A DNA stretch of 64,000 bases from Echinococcus granulosus (GCF_000524195.1 NW_020170431.1:72738-136737); one strand, 5' to 3'; counted from the first letter of the stretch, positions 11,316 to 24,423 are shown. Numbers and translations: made by a program. Notes: generated by a model from the letters alone, not told the origin.

Positions 11316-12439
11316 CAAATTATAGCCACTTTTACTGGAATTATTTATCACGTAAGATTTTTGAAGCACTTAATGCGTTTCGGGTATCTTTTATGGTCTA
11401 AATTGTACGCGAGGTGTTTTATAGTTTTATTGGAACCAATGATGAGGAAGCAATGTGCTAAAAGTTCTTTATAAGTATTTTTAAGCCATAAAGTTAGAAT
11501 TTGCCAATTAAAGGCGTCATTTAAACATGGGTTGCGAAAGTAAAATACTACTTTTTACTTATATAAAATAAGTAGAACGCTATTTCCTTGCTATGAATGG
11601 ACGTGTGAGGTGGCATTTGTAAATTAATTTATTTATAGTTCAACAGTTCTGATGTAATTTGATTCATTTCTTGGCATTAAATAGCATCTGCAAGTGTATT
11701 GTGTTTGGAATATTGGCTGTTAACAAGGTAGATTAAATCAGACAGCCAAAAATTTGAGCAGCTTCCGGTGGGGAGTAGTTTGACTTGTTTTAACATTTGT
11801 GCGCACTTGTAAAATGTCTGCAATTGTTAATGCACGTAATAACAAGGAAAAATATTTTTTCCCATCTTTGGGAATCTTTACTTTACCCTTGACTAACTTT
11901 CCATTATCTTAAAACTGCATCGCATAAATTGCAACTGAACATGGTGGATGTGATTCAAGTTTGCCAGATCTACAAACCCAGCTTACAGTTGTTGCAAGGC
12001 TGGGAATAAGTAACTTTTTCGATTTTCTCAGAAGATGTGGAATGCGATAACGGGCCATGTTTCCAAGGCTGGTTTCGAGGTACGCAAAAATCTAATGAGG
12101 AAATGCCTAAAGGTAGATGCACTGTAGCTAAGATGATGCAACATCTTGCATGAGGAGATAAACTTATGCCCTACTACAAACTAAATTAAATTGCAATTGG
12201 TATGCTAATCAGAGCTCTTTCCAATGTTTAATATGTAGAAGGTGAAGAAGGGAAAGGGGCAAAGCAAATCCTTTACGTCTGGAACAATATGGAAGGGAAA
12301 GGTAATCCAATCCACCATACAAACGCTTCTCATTTACTGTTCATGACCAGACCATAATAAGGTCTAGAGACTAACCCTAATTCCTTTCCATCTTCCCGCC
12401 ACCTCATAAAAACGCGCGATTGCTAATTTGTTTGTGTGT

Positions 12440-12640
12440 CTTGTTATGCGAGGTGGCCTTTGTATTACGGAAGTAAGCAAACAAACGCATCATTGGTTAG
12501 TCTCCAATTACCCACTCACAGACGATTCCACCCTTCAAAGGCACCCAGTGCCTCGCCCTGACGGGACTACTCCTGGCCTGGATGTGTATGCATGGGGGAC
12601 GGCAGACTGAAGGCCACTTAATTACACTTGGGACCAGTCT
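12440..12640 (+). repeat. Dispersed repeat family A, copy 2 (candidate)
   Basis: AAGCAAACAAACGCATCATT then GGTTAG and CCAA match copies near 2.25 and 24.48 kb. The later GGATGTGTATGCATGGGGGA resembles the 2.37 kb block. Confidence 0.45.
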
Positions 12641-13990
12641 ACTGGATTCACTACAACTAGGTGTGCTCGACAACTTCTTCAGGAGAAAGGACCGGAATTT
12701 TCTTCAGTCAGCCTAACGAAAAGAGCATTTTTTGTATTTCAAGACACTGAGAGAGGAGCCTTTATAAGGCGCTTTTGATTAGGAGGGACGTAGGGGAGGA
12801 GATAGTGCCTCATTCACATCTTCCGTAGTCCCCTCTTATTTGCCTAGCTGATGATTATCACCCTCTTTTTACATTTCGCACTTACGTGTTTGCAAGAAAG
12901 GAAAATAATTCGTAAATAAAAGTGAATTGATTTAGAGCGGAGGCGATCAGTACTACTACCTTTTTGCTCCTGAGAGTGGGAACTTGTGTAGAAACACAAT
13001 ATGCACGCCCGCATCTCACGGAGAAGAACCATCAAATCCCTGAGTGTTTCGTGACATTTTAACTCTGTTTTGGTAATGGGCCTCTTTGGAGTTCCATCGA
13101 ATGATCTGGCCTCTAGGCAATGCCAGTAGCCTACGATCCCCACTGTACGTCTGCAATATACATTTTGCCCGGGAAAGTCTCGACCATTCAAATCTGACGT
13201 CGCTTTCAGTATTAATGGCTTTAGCCTTTCCGTTTTAGATGTCTACGAGATTCAAAACATGTATCTTTTTTCGGTGACGATAATAATATCCAGACAACAC
13301 AATCCAAAACTTTTGCAGCCCCTAGGGGAAATGGGAGAGGGCTGAGTGGGAGTCTTGATGGAATAGCTTTATAACTACACAAAAGGGACACAGACAAGAC
13401 TTCATGATATCCAGATAGTAGCTAAACCCGCAAGAGCTAAAGATTTCATGTAAATTATAACACACAAGCAGCATAAAAGTTCTTCCTTCTGTTAAGTTGG
13501 TGTACGGTCGGGAGTTTTCCCACCTGCCTCCGGAAGCAATTACCAAAAAGTTGTCAACCACATAGCTTGAGCATCAAAGTTTGCATAAGTTCTAACTCCA
13601 AGGATGTGGTTTCCGCAATTCCGGAGCCTTCATTGCAAGGCTTTCAAAGGCCCGAGTGCTCATTGTTCTCCTTTCTTCTTAACAGTTTTATCCAAAAGGC
13701 AAGTTGTTTGTCAAATCAAATACCTTTTTCCCGGGGAAGCGTGCAGTTAGAAGAGGACTGCAATTGGGCTATGCCCAATTTTAGTTTGCTGAAAAAAAAG
13801 GGAAAAATTGAAATTTGCTCCCTAGGTCGTAAACAGTCACAGGCAAGGGGTGGGAGGTTTTAAACATTAACCAAGTAAGTAGGAATTTGGAGCCCCTGAA
13901 GTCGTAATTACCCGGAATAGTATAAATTGATCTGTCGGTGGTCTTTGAGCATTGAAAAAGTGTCAAGCTACCAGATAGGAACATATTTAT

Positions 13991-14233
13991 CCGTCTCTCT
14001 GTCTATCTGTCCATCTATCCACCTGTCTAGCTGTCTCTTTGCCTCCCTACCTGTTTGCCTGTCTGTTTACCTATTAATGCAACTGTCTGTCTGCCTGTCT
14101 GTCTCTCTAGCCATCCATCTCCTTGTCTATCTGTCTACCTATCTATCCATTCCTGCCTGCCTACCTACCTGCCTGTCTGTATATCTATTTGAAGGTTTTC
14201 TGTCGTTTTATCTTTTTACCTGTCCGTCTGTCT
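13991..14233 (+). repeat. Imperfect tetranucleotide CTGT/CTAT/CTAC microsatellite
   Basis: About 240 bases of pyrimidine-rich four-base units (CTGT, CTAT, CCAT, CCTG). The plus-strand frame of repeated Leu/Ser/Val/Cys here is a product of the repeat, not a gene. Confidence 0.9.
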
Positions 14234-15659
14234 AGAATCTGGCACCGCACAGTTCAACCCACAGTCGGATAAATCCAGCTGTGTGTGGCCTTAAACTTAT
14301 CAAATACTTCCTGTTCCTATCTTTTCCCAAAAAAATATTTTATCAAAAAATAAATGACATTGTAAATAACTTTTCTGGACTTTTGTTATGTAAAAGGATG
14401 CTGGGAAAGAAATCGAGTGGTTACATAAAAGGTTCGATGAAAACACTTGCCTCCTCAAATCCACCGCCTTTGGATTAGCAACCACTCAATGTAAAACCTC
14501 AAAACAGGTGCCACAAATTGTCGGGGTGTTTGGTTAACAGAGCTATTAATTCAAACTGGGCGATTATTTCTGCAGTAGAGTAGATTGCTGATCGTTGTGG
14601 AAGTAGTGTGGTTGACTGACCGATTGGCTGGTAGATGGAAGGCCAACATTCGGGCAGTGCAACGCTCCATTTGGCGCAAAAGCAATTGTTTTGTCAGCTA
14701 ACTACCTTTTGAAGACAAGATTTAAGTGTAGGTAACAATTTTAAGTAAGGAAAAACCAGATTACCCTTGCAGACTCGCGCTGACACCGTATGAAGTGCTG
14801 CTACAGCTTTACAACGGCCCTGTCCATTTTTTTTTTCGAACTCACTTACTGGAGGGAATTTGAAGGGGACTGGTGCAAAGCGTGATAATCATAGACTTCT
14901 ACGATTACGCAGTAATTTAATTCCTGTTTTAAAAGTTATTGAGGATGAAAAGGTAAATAGTATTGACTTTTGAAGTACCTATTCTTAGGTGGTTGAAGAT
15001 TCTCCTTTAAAAAGTAAAATGGGTGAAATTCCTTCCCATCCATATGGGACTGTGTGGCTTTTACTAGTAAAGGAGGTTTCCCGGTGAGGCCCAAAAATAT
15101 TTAATGTCCCTGATTAGTGGCTTTGACGTGCTTTGGAGAAGCAGCGACAGTGTTGGCAGAGGTGAGTTTGAAGTTGGAGTGATAAAGTTCTAATTTGAGA
15201 ACAATGTCCGAACACTCAAGCTGCCTCAATTTCAATAAATTTGTTAAAAATTCTTGTAGTTTTTTGCATGCTGGAGCGCTTGAGGCCATTGGAGAGGCGC
15301 ATAACCCATGGAAGACTGAAGAGCCCGCATAGTCAAGCACCCAGTTAAACAAAACATCCAATCACTGCCCTCACTTTTATTTGACCCACTACTTATTTGC
15401 CATGGCAACAACGCTTTAGTGGAATGTAAAACCCTGTGAGCTGAATGCAAAAAATCCCCTGTCTTCTGTGCATGCTACTGATAATCACAATTAAGTAGAG
15501 CATTTTTCCGCACCTTCAGTCCGCCTATTCATCCACCCTATCGCCATATTTAAAGTGTATTCAAATTCAAAGTTAACTGTCAAAAGTAAGAAAACCACAG
15601 ATTTGGTGAAAAACAATGTGGTACCGTTATTAATCACTGGAAAAAATTTTTATGGATGT

Positions 15660-17680
15660 TTACAAAATATTATCTAGGTGGGTTTCCTGGTAGGCGATTG
15701 GGATGGTGTTGCGTAAATGTGGATTGATGGTGTCTTTCAGGCTCCTATTAGCACGTAGCAGGCTTGCCACAATAAATGGCGGACACCAGGACATGTTAGC
15801 AAGGTAGGAGGGGAGGGAGAGTTGAAGATTACTTCTGTCTCTGCACTGATGACCTATGCCCGGAAATCGTTGCGAGGTGACATTCAAATGAAACCGGTTC
15901 TCATTCAGAAATGTTTCACTCTCAACTGGATGCCCAGTCTTCTTAAATTTTACGCATTTTCTCGTCTCAGCCAGTTGTCTTCGTCTTTTGGACCAAAAGT
16001 GTTTTGAATGGCTGTGCATACGAACGAGGATCTTTTCATCGGGGGCAGTGGATAAGTCCTCTTTTGCCTGTTTCAACAGTGGCTGTGAATTGAAGACTGA
16101 TTGGTTACTTCTTCTCAAAGGGGCTGGGTGAGAAGGTTGTGCCTCACTAAAAGAATTTGGAATAATGAGGTCACTGGAAACGCTCATATGGTTTGTTGGT
16201 AAGCTGATGGCATGACGTGGCGCTTTTACAGATCCACGCGGTGATGATGAATGGGATTGGGTGGCAGTTACCGACCTTCCCATTGTGGCGTTGGCAAGTG
16301 CTACGGGTCTACCACCAGCTTGAGGCAGTACTGCAATACTGACACGCCAGACATGGTCAGAATGGGAGTAGAAAGACACACGATCAGAGACATCAGAAAC
16401 AGCAATTGGGTCCGTGACAGGCACCTCATTGCTAACAGAGTTGAGGGCTGCCTTCCGAGGGGTTCTTCTTCGTTTCACCTGGTATTCATCAGCGGATACA
16501 GTTTCTTTCAGTTGCAAACGATGTTTAACTCTTTCTATCGTATCATACTTGTCACTTTCTGTCGCGGTGATGGGTTGCAGCCGGGGAGTCTGTTGCCGAC
16601 GCAAATTGCACTTCCCAATCCACTTACCAAGTTGGTGTTTGAAATGACTGTTAAGCGAAGCGTAGAGAAAGAAATTTGCGGAATAGGTAATTAGGCAGAT
16701 GCAATTTGTGATGGCACGATACAGGCGATAGGGTGGACAGCACGAGAGAGGCTGCGACGACCACCCAAAGAGTCGAAGAACGACTTGGGCATTGGACACA
16801 TAGGCAAAGGCCTGGGGTATTTGACCGGCCAGAAAGAGCCCGACTATGGCCACCAGGAGAACGGTGAGTTTGCGTTGTGCTGCTTGGCGTCTCTCATTTC
16901 GGCGATTTGCGGCGAGTGTTGCAGCACTTGTGACCAGCCCTTCCTCCTTGCTATGCAAGTGATCTTGGGGCTCGGCGGTCAGTAAGTCGGGTGGGTGATT
17001 TTTAGTCTTGTGCGCCCTTCGTGAGATTCGCCATCGTGCATTTGCAATTCTGATGAACTTAATAAGGTAGAAGTTGATGACGCAGAGGAGAAGGAGGGGT
17101 ATTACATGCACGAAGATAGTACGCAGCCAGGTATATACAGCATAGCTTTGAGATTTACCGAAGTCGGTTACATCTACACGCCACTTTACACTGAAACTGT
17201 CATCCACACTTGTGGTTGTATTATCGGCTGGATACTTCATAATTATCCGTTGACCGAAAAAACATTGGAATGTTTATGAGAAGGCTCATTAAAATCACCT
17301 TGATTATGGTCACCAGGACGTTGTCATTAAATATTGAAAATAGGCGTTGAAAGGAGAGAATGATGGAATTAAAGCAGTGGTGACACCCACTGCAACAGGG
17401 GAGACGTAACCTTGTGAGGTGGCACTTAAAGTTGAGGCGATGCGATTTGGTCTGATGGCAGAGCAAGTTATGAAGCCTACACTTCGGTCGCCACATTCCC
17501 GGACAGCTTATCTTATGCATCGCTACGTAGCGTTTAATGGACAACATGAGGGTGAGGAAAATACTGGCCGTTTCGGAGGCATTAGAGACAGGAAATTGCA
17601 CGTAGGCTGTGTAGTAGGATATACCGAGGCGAAAACTTTTGAACCAGGGCTTTAAGCAGGCTTCGAGAAACCCCTTACAC
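15660..17680 (-). CDS. GPCR exon 2: TM3 to C-terminal tail, with frame change
   Basis: The first frame runs from 17680 (CKGFLEACLKPWFKSF, with the extracellular TM3 Cys) to a stop near 17221. The second frame holds TM5-TM7 and the tail to 15660. Both carry unmistakable receptor helices, so they belong to one protein. The break lies in or near a run of six A (T on the coding strand) at 17257-17262. Confidence 0.75.
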
Positions 17681-18306
17681 CTACAAGTAAACAGTTAAAA
17701 GGTCGTTTAAAATGCCACCTACTTACTGTGGAGAAGCCACTCATACAGCGCAAAACACGGTCCTCTTTTTAAACCAATTTCTTGCTAATTTGTAATATAA
17801 AGTAAGTACATCGACAAGTGATTCCGGCAAAGATGACACTTTTGGATGAACTCTTTAAAAATCTGTCAAGGAAAACCACTTTTTTAGTTTAAGTAATTCA
17901 TGTACTTGTTGTTTAACCAGACCACTACATAAAAAGTGGCTAATTTAAGTAGGGGTATGCAAAATTTAGTAAAATATTTAGAAAGAGTGAATTCAGAGGC
18001 GGTAAATCGTTGGTACCCACCTTTGGAAGCCGAGAGGAAATGTGCACAGGAGGGTTATAGCATCAGTAACCGACAAAGCAATCATCATCTTGTACTCTGG
18101 TCCCACAAAATCTGGTTTCCTGAAGACCTGGCAATTGATAATATTCAACACGAAGCCAATCAAGCAGATGGTAGGCTGCACGTAGAAGTAGACTACAAAT
18201 TCAGGCAATGTGAGATCACAGGGGCTGCGCAAACTAGAGGCATTGACTGCGGACTCCATTCGATGGGGCAAAGGGAATAAATGATCAGTGATTTGCGGTT
18301 TCACCA
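15660..18306 (-). CDS. Rhodopsin-like (class A) GPCR, FMRFamide/neuropeptide-receptor-like; apparent frameshift
   Basis: Seven-helix plasma-membrane receptor, probably for a neuropeptide. Exon 1: 18306 (first ATG) to 18021, donor CAAAG|GTGGGT. Exon 2: 17680 (acceptor TTACTTGTAG) down to the stop at 15660. TM1 carries GFVLNIINCQVF, TM2 carries SVTDAITLL, and TM3 carries ASIFLTLMLSIKRYVAMHK where KRY stands for DRY. TM4 ends LLINIPMFFR, close to the NIPRFFE end of TM4 in FMRFamide-type receptors. TM5 is LRTIFVHVIPLLLLCVINFY, TM6 is LLVAIVGLFLAGQIPQAF, and TM7 has ITYSANFFLYASLN in place of NPxxY. A possible N-glycosylation site (NAS) lies in the N-terminus. The C-tail is very long (about 300 residues). 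Frames change between TM4 and the following loop near 17257-17262. Class A assignment is firm; the ligand is unknown. Confidence 0.8.
18021..18306 (-). CDS. GPCR exon 1: N-terminus, TM1 and TM2
   Basis: The first ATG is at 18306 (MVKPQITDH); the frame is open further upstream but without another ATG. It contains the NAS sequon, TM1 with Asn and TM2 with Asp in SVTDA. The donor leaves phase 2, matched by the next exon (AG + G = Arg). Confidence 0.75.
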
Positions 18307-19251
18307 TTTTTCGCCTCCCACCAACCAGTGATCCCTTTGTCAACAAACATCTCTCCCAGCCAATAGGAATGCCCCAAGACCTCTTCCAATTCTCCCATTG
18401 GCTAGTTTAAGGGGAACATGTTGGATACTACTTGAACTCATTATTTTTATTAAAAGTTAGTAATATAATTGTTAAAATACTCGGAATTTTGTTACTCTGG
18501 GAGAAGTGATAATGAGGCGCCTAAATTTATTTCTTGGCGCATGACAGCCTTAATTACACCAGCTTAGGAAAATCAACTCCATTTTGTTCTTCAGAAGCGG
18601 TTTTTGATTTCCCCTTGAATTGCTCCGGAGTCGCAAATTAACCGTCGATTACATTAAAAAACAGATATTTTTATTGTGGAGAATTCCTAGTCTTTTTAAT
18701 GGTTAATAATCAAGTTCAGTAGCTTGCACTGTCATGGGTTGTTGACTAGGTATAGACGTCCAGTGAAACTATATTTGGAAGTAAAAAAGGCACAAAAAAG
18801 GATTCAAGGAGAAAATGTCTTTTACTCTGTCATTCGGATGACAATTTAATCTTTGTAATTCCCCTGCCAATTGGACATTCTTTGAGCATACCCATTTCAA
18901 AAAACATTTGAAGTTTTCCTTGCAATTTTTTCCAAAAAGGAACAAAGGTTCATTGTTAATGCAAATGAAGCACTTGTAGAAAAGCAAAATATGAGTTTTG
19001 AGGGGAAATTAAAAAGAGTGGGTTTAACTTAGTAGGGAGAAAAGTCCCAAATTGTTGGAGATTATTTTTCAACGTTAAATTTTTCACAAATAAACAAGAG
19101 CTCGATTTTTAATTCGCTTTCTTAAGTAAAAAGGTATTATTAGAAATAATGTATTATTTGTACTGTTTTGTCCTTCTACCTACAGGTCCAGACCACTGGA
19201 TTGGGAAATCTCGGTTAGAGGAGGGCAAATGATTAATGTTTTATGGAGGAT

Positions 19252-19299
19252 CTCCTCCCCCTCTTCCTCCTCCTTCTCCTCCTCCTCCTCCGTCTCCTT
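19252..19299 (+). repeat. Pyrimidine (CTC/CTT)n tract
   Basis: CCTCC/CTTCT units for about 48 bases. On the minus strand this reads as poly-Glu inside a 103-codon frame, most likely by chance. Confidence 0.8.
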
Positions 19300-22200
19300 G
19301 GTGGTTGATTTCTTCTCGTCAGTCCTGGGAGTGATTTGATCCGTATGCTTTTCAACCAAAAGGTGTATTTCAACAGCGTCATTTTGTATACTGCCTCGCA
19401 CTATTACAGATTTGTTGGAGTACACTTTTCTAGGTGGTAACCGGGGGTATAGGACAGACCTCGCGACCGAGAAGGGGACATCAATCACCACAGTGGTGAC
19501 AGCCTCTAATTTTCTCCTCTACGCTTTAACCATTCGTAAAGGGTCACGTTACCCCAGCGACTGATGTCCTCCCCTTCTCAATCCGTGGGAATGAAACCGG
19601 AGGTAAAAGGATAAAACAGAGGGGGAGAAAACTTTTTTTGCCAGAAAAAATTTGGTAAACCGTTTCATGCAGTCACCTCTAGCACCGGCTTCGGACAAAC
19701 AGAATTTTTGAACCAAATAAGTTTGCAATAGGATTTACGAGCATCAGCAATTCGCCGGAATGAATGTCGTAAAGCACATTCCGGGCTGGAATTCAATTAT
19801 ACCGGTGTGGGATGCAGCCAAACAAAATAATTACTTCAAACAATGACAATAAATTAGCTTTATTAGGTTTTCCAACTTGCAATTAAATTTTCTCCTTATT
19901 ATTAATCACTTTAAAATTTGGGGGAAAATGTTGAACTATTTTTCCCCAAAGTTTTCTGTCGACTGCAGGAGTTAGTTGCAGCTTCATCTCCACTTTCAGA
20001 TCTAAAGTGGATCATAATTTAAGATGCACTCTGTCAAATGGAGCCTCTGCCATTGCATCAGCACTGGCAAATACGACGGCAAAAATTGTGTGTGCTTGAA
20101 TTTTTTAGTGTGTCGTGTGTCGGCCGGAGGCAGGTCCTCCTGCTTGCATAATGCAGCATACGCAGTTCACAAAGAATGCATGGAATTGCCAAAGGGGCTA
20201 TAAACCTGGCCAGGACGCCGAGAGGCACTTTAGTGGGGGAGGCGGTGAAAATCCCACCTGTGAAATAATGACCAGCTGCTTCACCTTTTGAGGTACATGG
20301 TTTTTTTTCCTTCATTGGTGGGTGATTTTACTCGGCTGTCGGAGCATTCAACCAGTCTCTGACGTGGCAGCAAAACCACTGCCTCCCGCCTGGTCGTTAT
20401 AATTTCTTTTGTGATAAGTAATGGGCACCACAGATGAACACTTTTAGTGACGCGGAGGTACTTGTCATCACACCAGAATGTGACACCCAACTCTCAATTG
20501 ACACAAAAATAAATTTTAAGGCTAGTCGCTTTTTTTATTCACCTGATCTTCTTTCATCCTCTTTGATCAGAACCAAAGTTGATTTTTTACTTATTTATTT
20601 TTTAAAGAACAAATCTGCATTTCCAAATATAAATAGGCCAATTTCGAAATATTCGGGTAAAGTTTGAGATGTGCACAACTTTGGCATGTATGGGAAGGAC
20701 TTTTGACAAGCCACCTCGGCAGGTATTCGCACAATGACAAGCGCCCCACGTGATCGCTTGTGACTGCCATCGAATGTGTGTAGTCTGACAATCCACACCA
20801 ATTTGGGCTCCGTTACAATCCACCATACTTTATGAATAAAAGGAAGGCACAAATTAAATAATATTTTTTTGCCTATTGTGCTCAGTTCCTACTTCTTTCA
20901 ACTTTGCACCTTCAGATCGAGCTCTGTCTTTGGTGTCGGGATAAAATCAAGTTACTCCCTGGGCATGTCTCCAGACGTCCAGACGGTTATCCCCCAAAGC
21001 AATGTAAGTTAGTGTCTGAGTCAAAAAAGCAACACACACTCGCAGACGGACATCTTAAATGCGTCCACTTGAAGGCAGCCACCACACTGAAAGGCGATTT
21101 GATCAGTTGACTTTTTTCCATTAGCTGAGACACGTGGAAGGGAAAGGGGCAACAGCACCACAAATTGTTCAGATTTTAGGACTCTAAAATTTCACTAAAG
21201 AGCGAGAGAGAAGATGGAGGCCTACATACTTAATGGTTAGATAAAATCTCCAATTAAGATGTTTGTCACTTCTTGGGCAACCTTAGTGTCCACCTCAAGG
21301 TTGGTCGCAAATTACAGACTTCGAATGAGGAAATTTGCTTGATTTAATATTTTTTTTTCGCGTGCTTGATAAAAAAACCAAGCCCCCAAATGTCAATGTC
21401 ACGCCTTCTCAATAAAACTTAAGTGGTGATAATGCCAACAATTTTTATTTTATTTTATCCATCAAGTAAATCTAGAAGGAGTAGGTGGCTACAAAAAATT
21501 TCATAACTGTCAAAATTGTCATCCGCCTGTGTTGATTTTTCAGTCACTTGCCTAAGTCCTACTAACCCCGTCCTTTACGGCAACTTTTTCTGGGCCCACT
21601 TTAACCACCCCAATTTTTTTCCCTTCCGCTGTGAGGTCTAACCCCCGAGCCCAGCCTCTATAACCACACACTGTTATTCACCAGCTTCTGCAGGGTGGAG
21701 GCCATTTAAAAGTGTAATCAAGGCATTGTTGTTATCGCTATCACACCTCCGTTCTCTGTTTTTTTGCAGGAAAAAAAAACAGTTGATTTTGTACTACCCC
21801 GATCCCCGATTCCATTATAATGTCGGCTTTGCGTGGGGGTGTGGGGGAATTAGTTCCCCCTCCACCACTCCCGTTGCAGGCACGTGCAGTGCAGCCATTA
21901 GTCGGGAAGAAGTGAGGGGTAAAAAAACTTTTTTTCTGCAAACAGTTAAAAAATTCATGAAAAAGGAGAAGTAAATGTGCATTGATTCGCCTCCGGATAA
22001 GTTAGACATCGACAAGGCGACGAAGCGTCCCCTTCCGTGCAATCTTCTCTACCGCCCTGGCTGGGCGGTGGGGGGAAGGGGGGGAATTCCCTTACTGCGA
22101 CAGCACGGATACTAGACAGCAATGTCCATTCTCTTTAGCAAACAGACATTACTCTTGTGTTACCTATAATAGGCGCTAAGTAACCATCGCCATAAATAAA

Positions 22201-24423
22201 TTAGACAGTCGACGAGGTGGACATTTTTAGCAGCCATTAGAGTCATATGACCCAAAAGCCCCACTCACCATGGGAGAGCAAAAAAATTGCTACTTTTCAC
22301 TAGTGGTCTCGGGCAGACTAAAATAAACGTAAATTAGCGTAGGAAATCGCAACTTTTATGGTGTCATTGTCATAATCACCCATTTCTCCTTTTATCTGTT
22401 TACACACAGCCAATTGGATTTGTAATTACTAAAAGTACAGCATTGGCTTATTTTAGGTGTTCGTTTTTAAAATAAGGCAAAATACTATACATTAAGTAAT
22501 AAAAATGGAAAAAAATAAATTTGGTTAATTTTTTTCTCAAATAGAAGGAAGTCTTGGTGAGTCAGGTCTCCACCGTTTTTATATTGGCTACCGCTTTATG
22601 TGATTCACCAATAAAATTCAAGATCTTGATTAAAAGGCACTCAATCTGTCTCCAACTAATTAAATAATTAAGGAATGGAGTAAAATTTTTCCCTCCATTT
22701 TGAAATAAGGTAGGCAGTCGTATAAATCTCGCTTGTTGGAGGGCAAAAATTTCCCGCCCACGCTAAGACGCGACCTGCATGGACACTTGAGCCTGAAGGC
22801 TGCCACCTTCTAGGCCCTTTAGAAATGCGGCATCTTCAGGCTCGCTGAAGCGTTGTCACCAACTCCAAATGAAGCGTCGCCTTAAAAGATACGGAAAATT
22901 TGAAACTGACGCCGCTTATTTTCTTCCTACTTGGTTACACCTCTTGATCACTAAAAATGTCACCGTTAAATACTAATCATTATGCTGTACTTTTGTCTCA
23001 AAAACGGACAAAATGGGGTCAGTTTGCACTTTTCTGTTTTCAATGAGAAAGATCACGGGACTTTTGTTGCCTTTTAAAGCGCCACCCATCAGAAACATGC
23101 GACAACCTTCACGTTTGTCGCCTGACTTTCTGTAAATTCGAATTCAATAAATAAATTGCTTCACTAAAATCTTGATAAGTAAAATGAGACATTTATAAAA
23201 CAAAACAAATTCAATTACTTTCGCCTATGTAAAAATGTGGGAACAGGTTTCCAAAGGGCTGCCACTCGACTTAACAGGATTGTTTATTTCGAAAATCCAC
23301 ATCCTAAAAAAAAATTGAAATTAAGCCTTTCCATTTTACTTTTGTTAGCAAAGACACCATTTTACAAACCTTTCTACACTTTTGTAGTGCACATAACCGC
23401 TTAATTCATGCTCACCTGTAGTACTTATATTGAAGTCCTTCATAAGTAGTATGTACGCCCGTCTAATTCGAAATCAAAATGACATTTCTATAGTTCCATA
23501 CTAACAAGAACTATAGCATAGCATGCTTATCAAGCTTTTAACTACTCTTTTCAAAAATTATTCCATGCGTAGAACTGACTTCCATTAATGAAGCACAGCA
23601 TGACTTAAATACAAAATGATTTACCAAATTTTTCCACCTTAACGTAAAAAATTGAGTACAATTATTTACATTTTTATGCTAAAAGTGCAATATGTTAATT
23701 GAATTGTACTGCTATCACAAGTGTGTTTATGCAACTTCTCAAGTCTCCCCTGAGGAGCCGGGGGGTCACTGGCCAGCGTTAAGTCGCCGTAAGCCGCGGA
23801 GGAATGAAGTACGCGCGTGGTTAAGTCCACAGTTAAGCAAAATATCAAATCGCTGCATATAACTACGACTTAAAAATAACAATGCTTTTAGTACTGCCAT
23901 GTAGGCAAAGTAAGGGTGGTAGTAGGCTCCGACATGCTTCCTTTTTTCAAATCTTAAAGATTAACCCATCTAAGGAGTTAAAAAAGTGGGTCAGAGAAGG
24001 CGGAGGTCCTTTTGAAGACGCTTAAAGTACAATTGAAGCAATTTGAGCCCATCGGTCTAGCAAATGCCCTTTCACTCGACTACAATGGAGTAGAGCCTCC
24101 TCGTCTACTATTTGGAGGAAGTGTTGCAGGTGGTAGTAGAAAGCACCACCTCTAAGGTAGATGCATCACTGAACAGAGAGCACTTTACTCCTGGCAATGA
24201 ACAATTCAGAGAGACCATAATTCAAAAATCTATGGTTAAGCTATCAAAAACAGCTTCCATCCAGTTAAGATAATCATGAGACGGTAGGGAGGGAAAGAAG
24301 GGAATAGTACAGAGCAAGGCGGTGGCTAATTCCTTCCATTAGGAGAAGGCAGTAGACTTCAAAACCACCCATTTGTGACACACTTCTTACTGCTCTTAAA
24401 AACGAGCCATGAACTTACAAGAG

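Larger units (their letters stand above)
8870..15375. other. Gene-poor intergenic region
   Basis: No exon supported by family motifs. It holds family A and B repeat copies, a tetranucleotide microsatellite at 13.99-14.23 kb, a G-rich tract at 9.84-9.88 kb, and a CpG-rich block at 10.24-10.64 kb where both strands stay open for 90-130 codons without a recognisable product. The longest other frame (12844-13191, minus, 115 codons) has no family features. Confidence 0.5.

Noticed and set aside
12844..13191. 115-codon minus frame
   Set aside because: No family motif, no plausible neighbouring exon; length is within chance for this much sequence.
13927..14235. 102-codon plus frame rich in Leu, Ser, Cys and Val
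   Set aside because: It is a translation of the tetranucleotide microsatellite; the repeat explains the composition.
16251..16985. Plus-strand frames of 60-150 codons at 16.2-17.0 kb
   Set aside because: Antisense shadows of the GPCR exon on the minus strand.
19180..19491. Minus frame with a poly-Glu stretch
   Set aside because: The acidic run comes from a CTC/CTT tract; the rest shows no domain and no splice partner.
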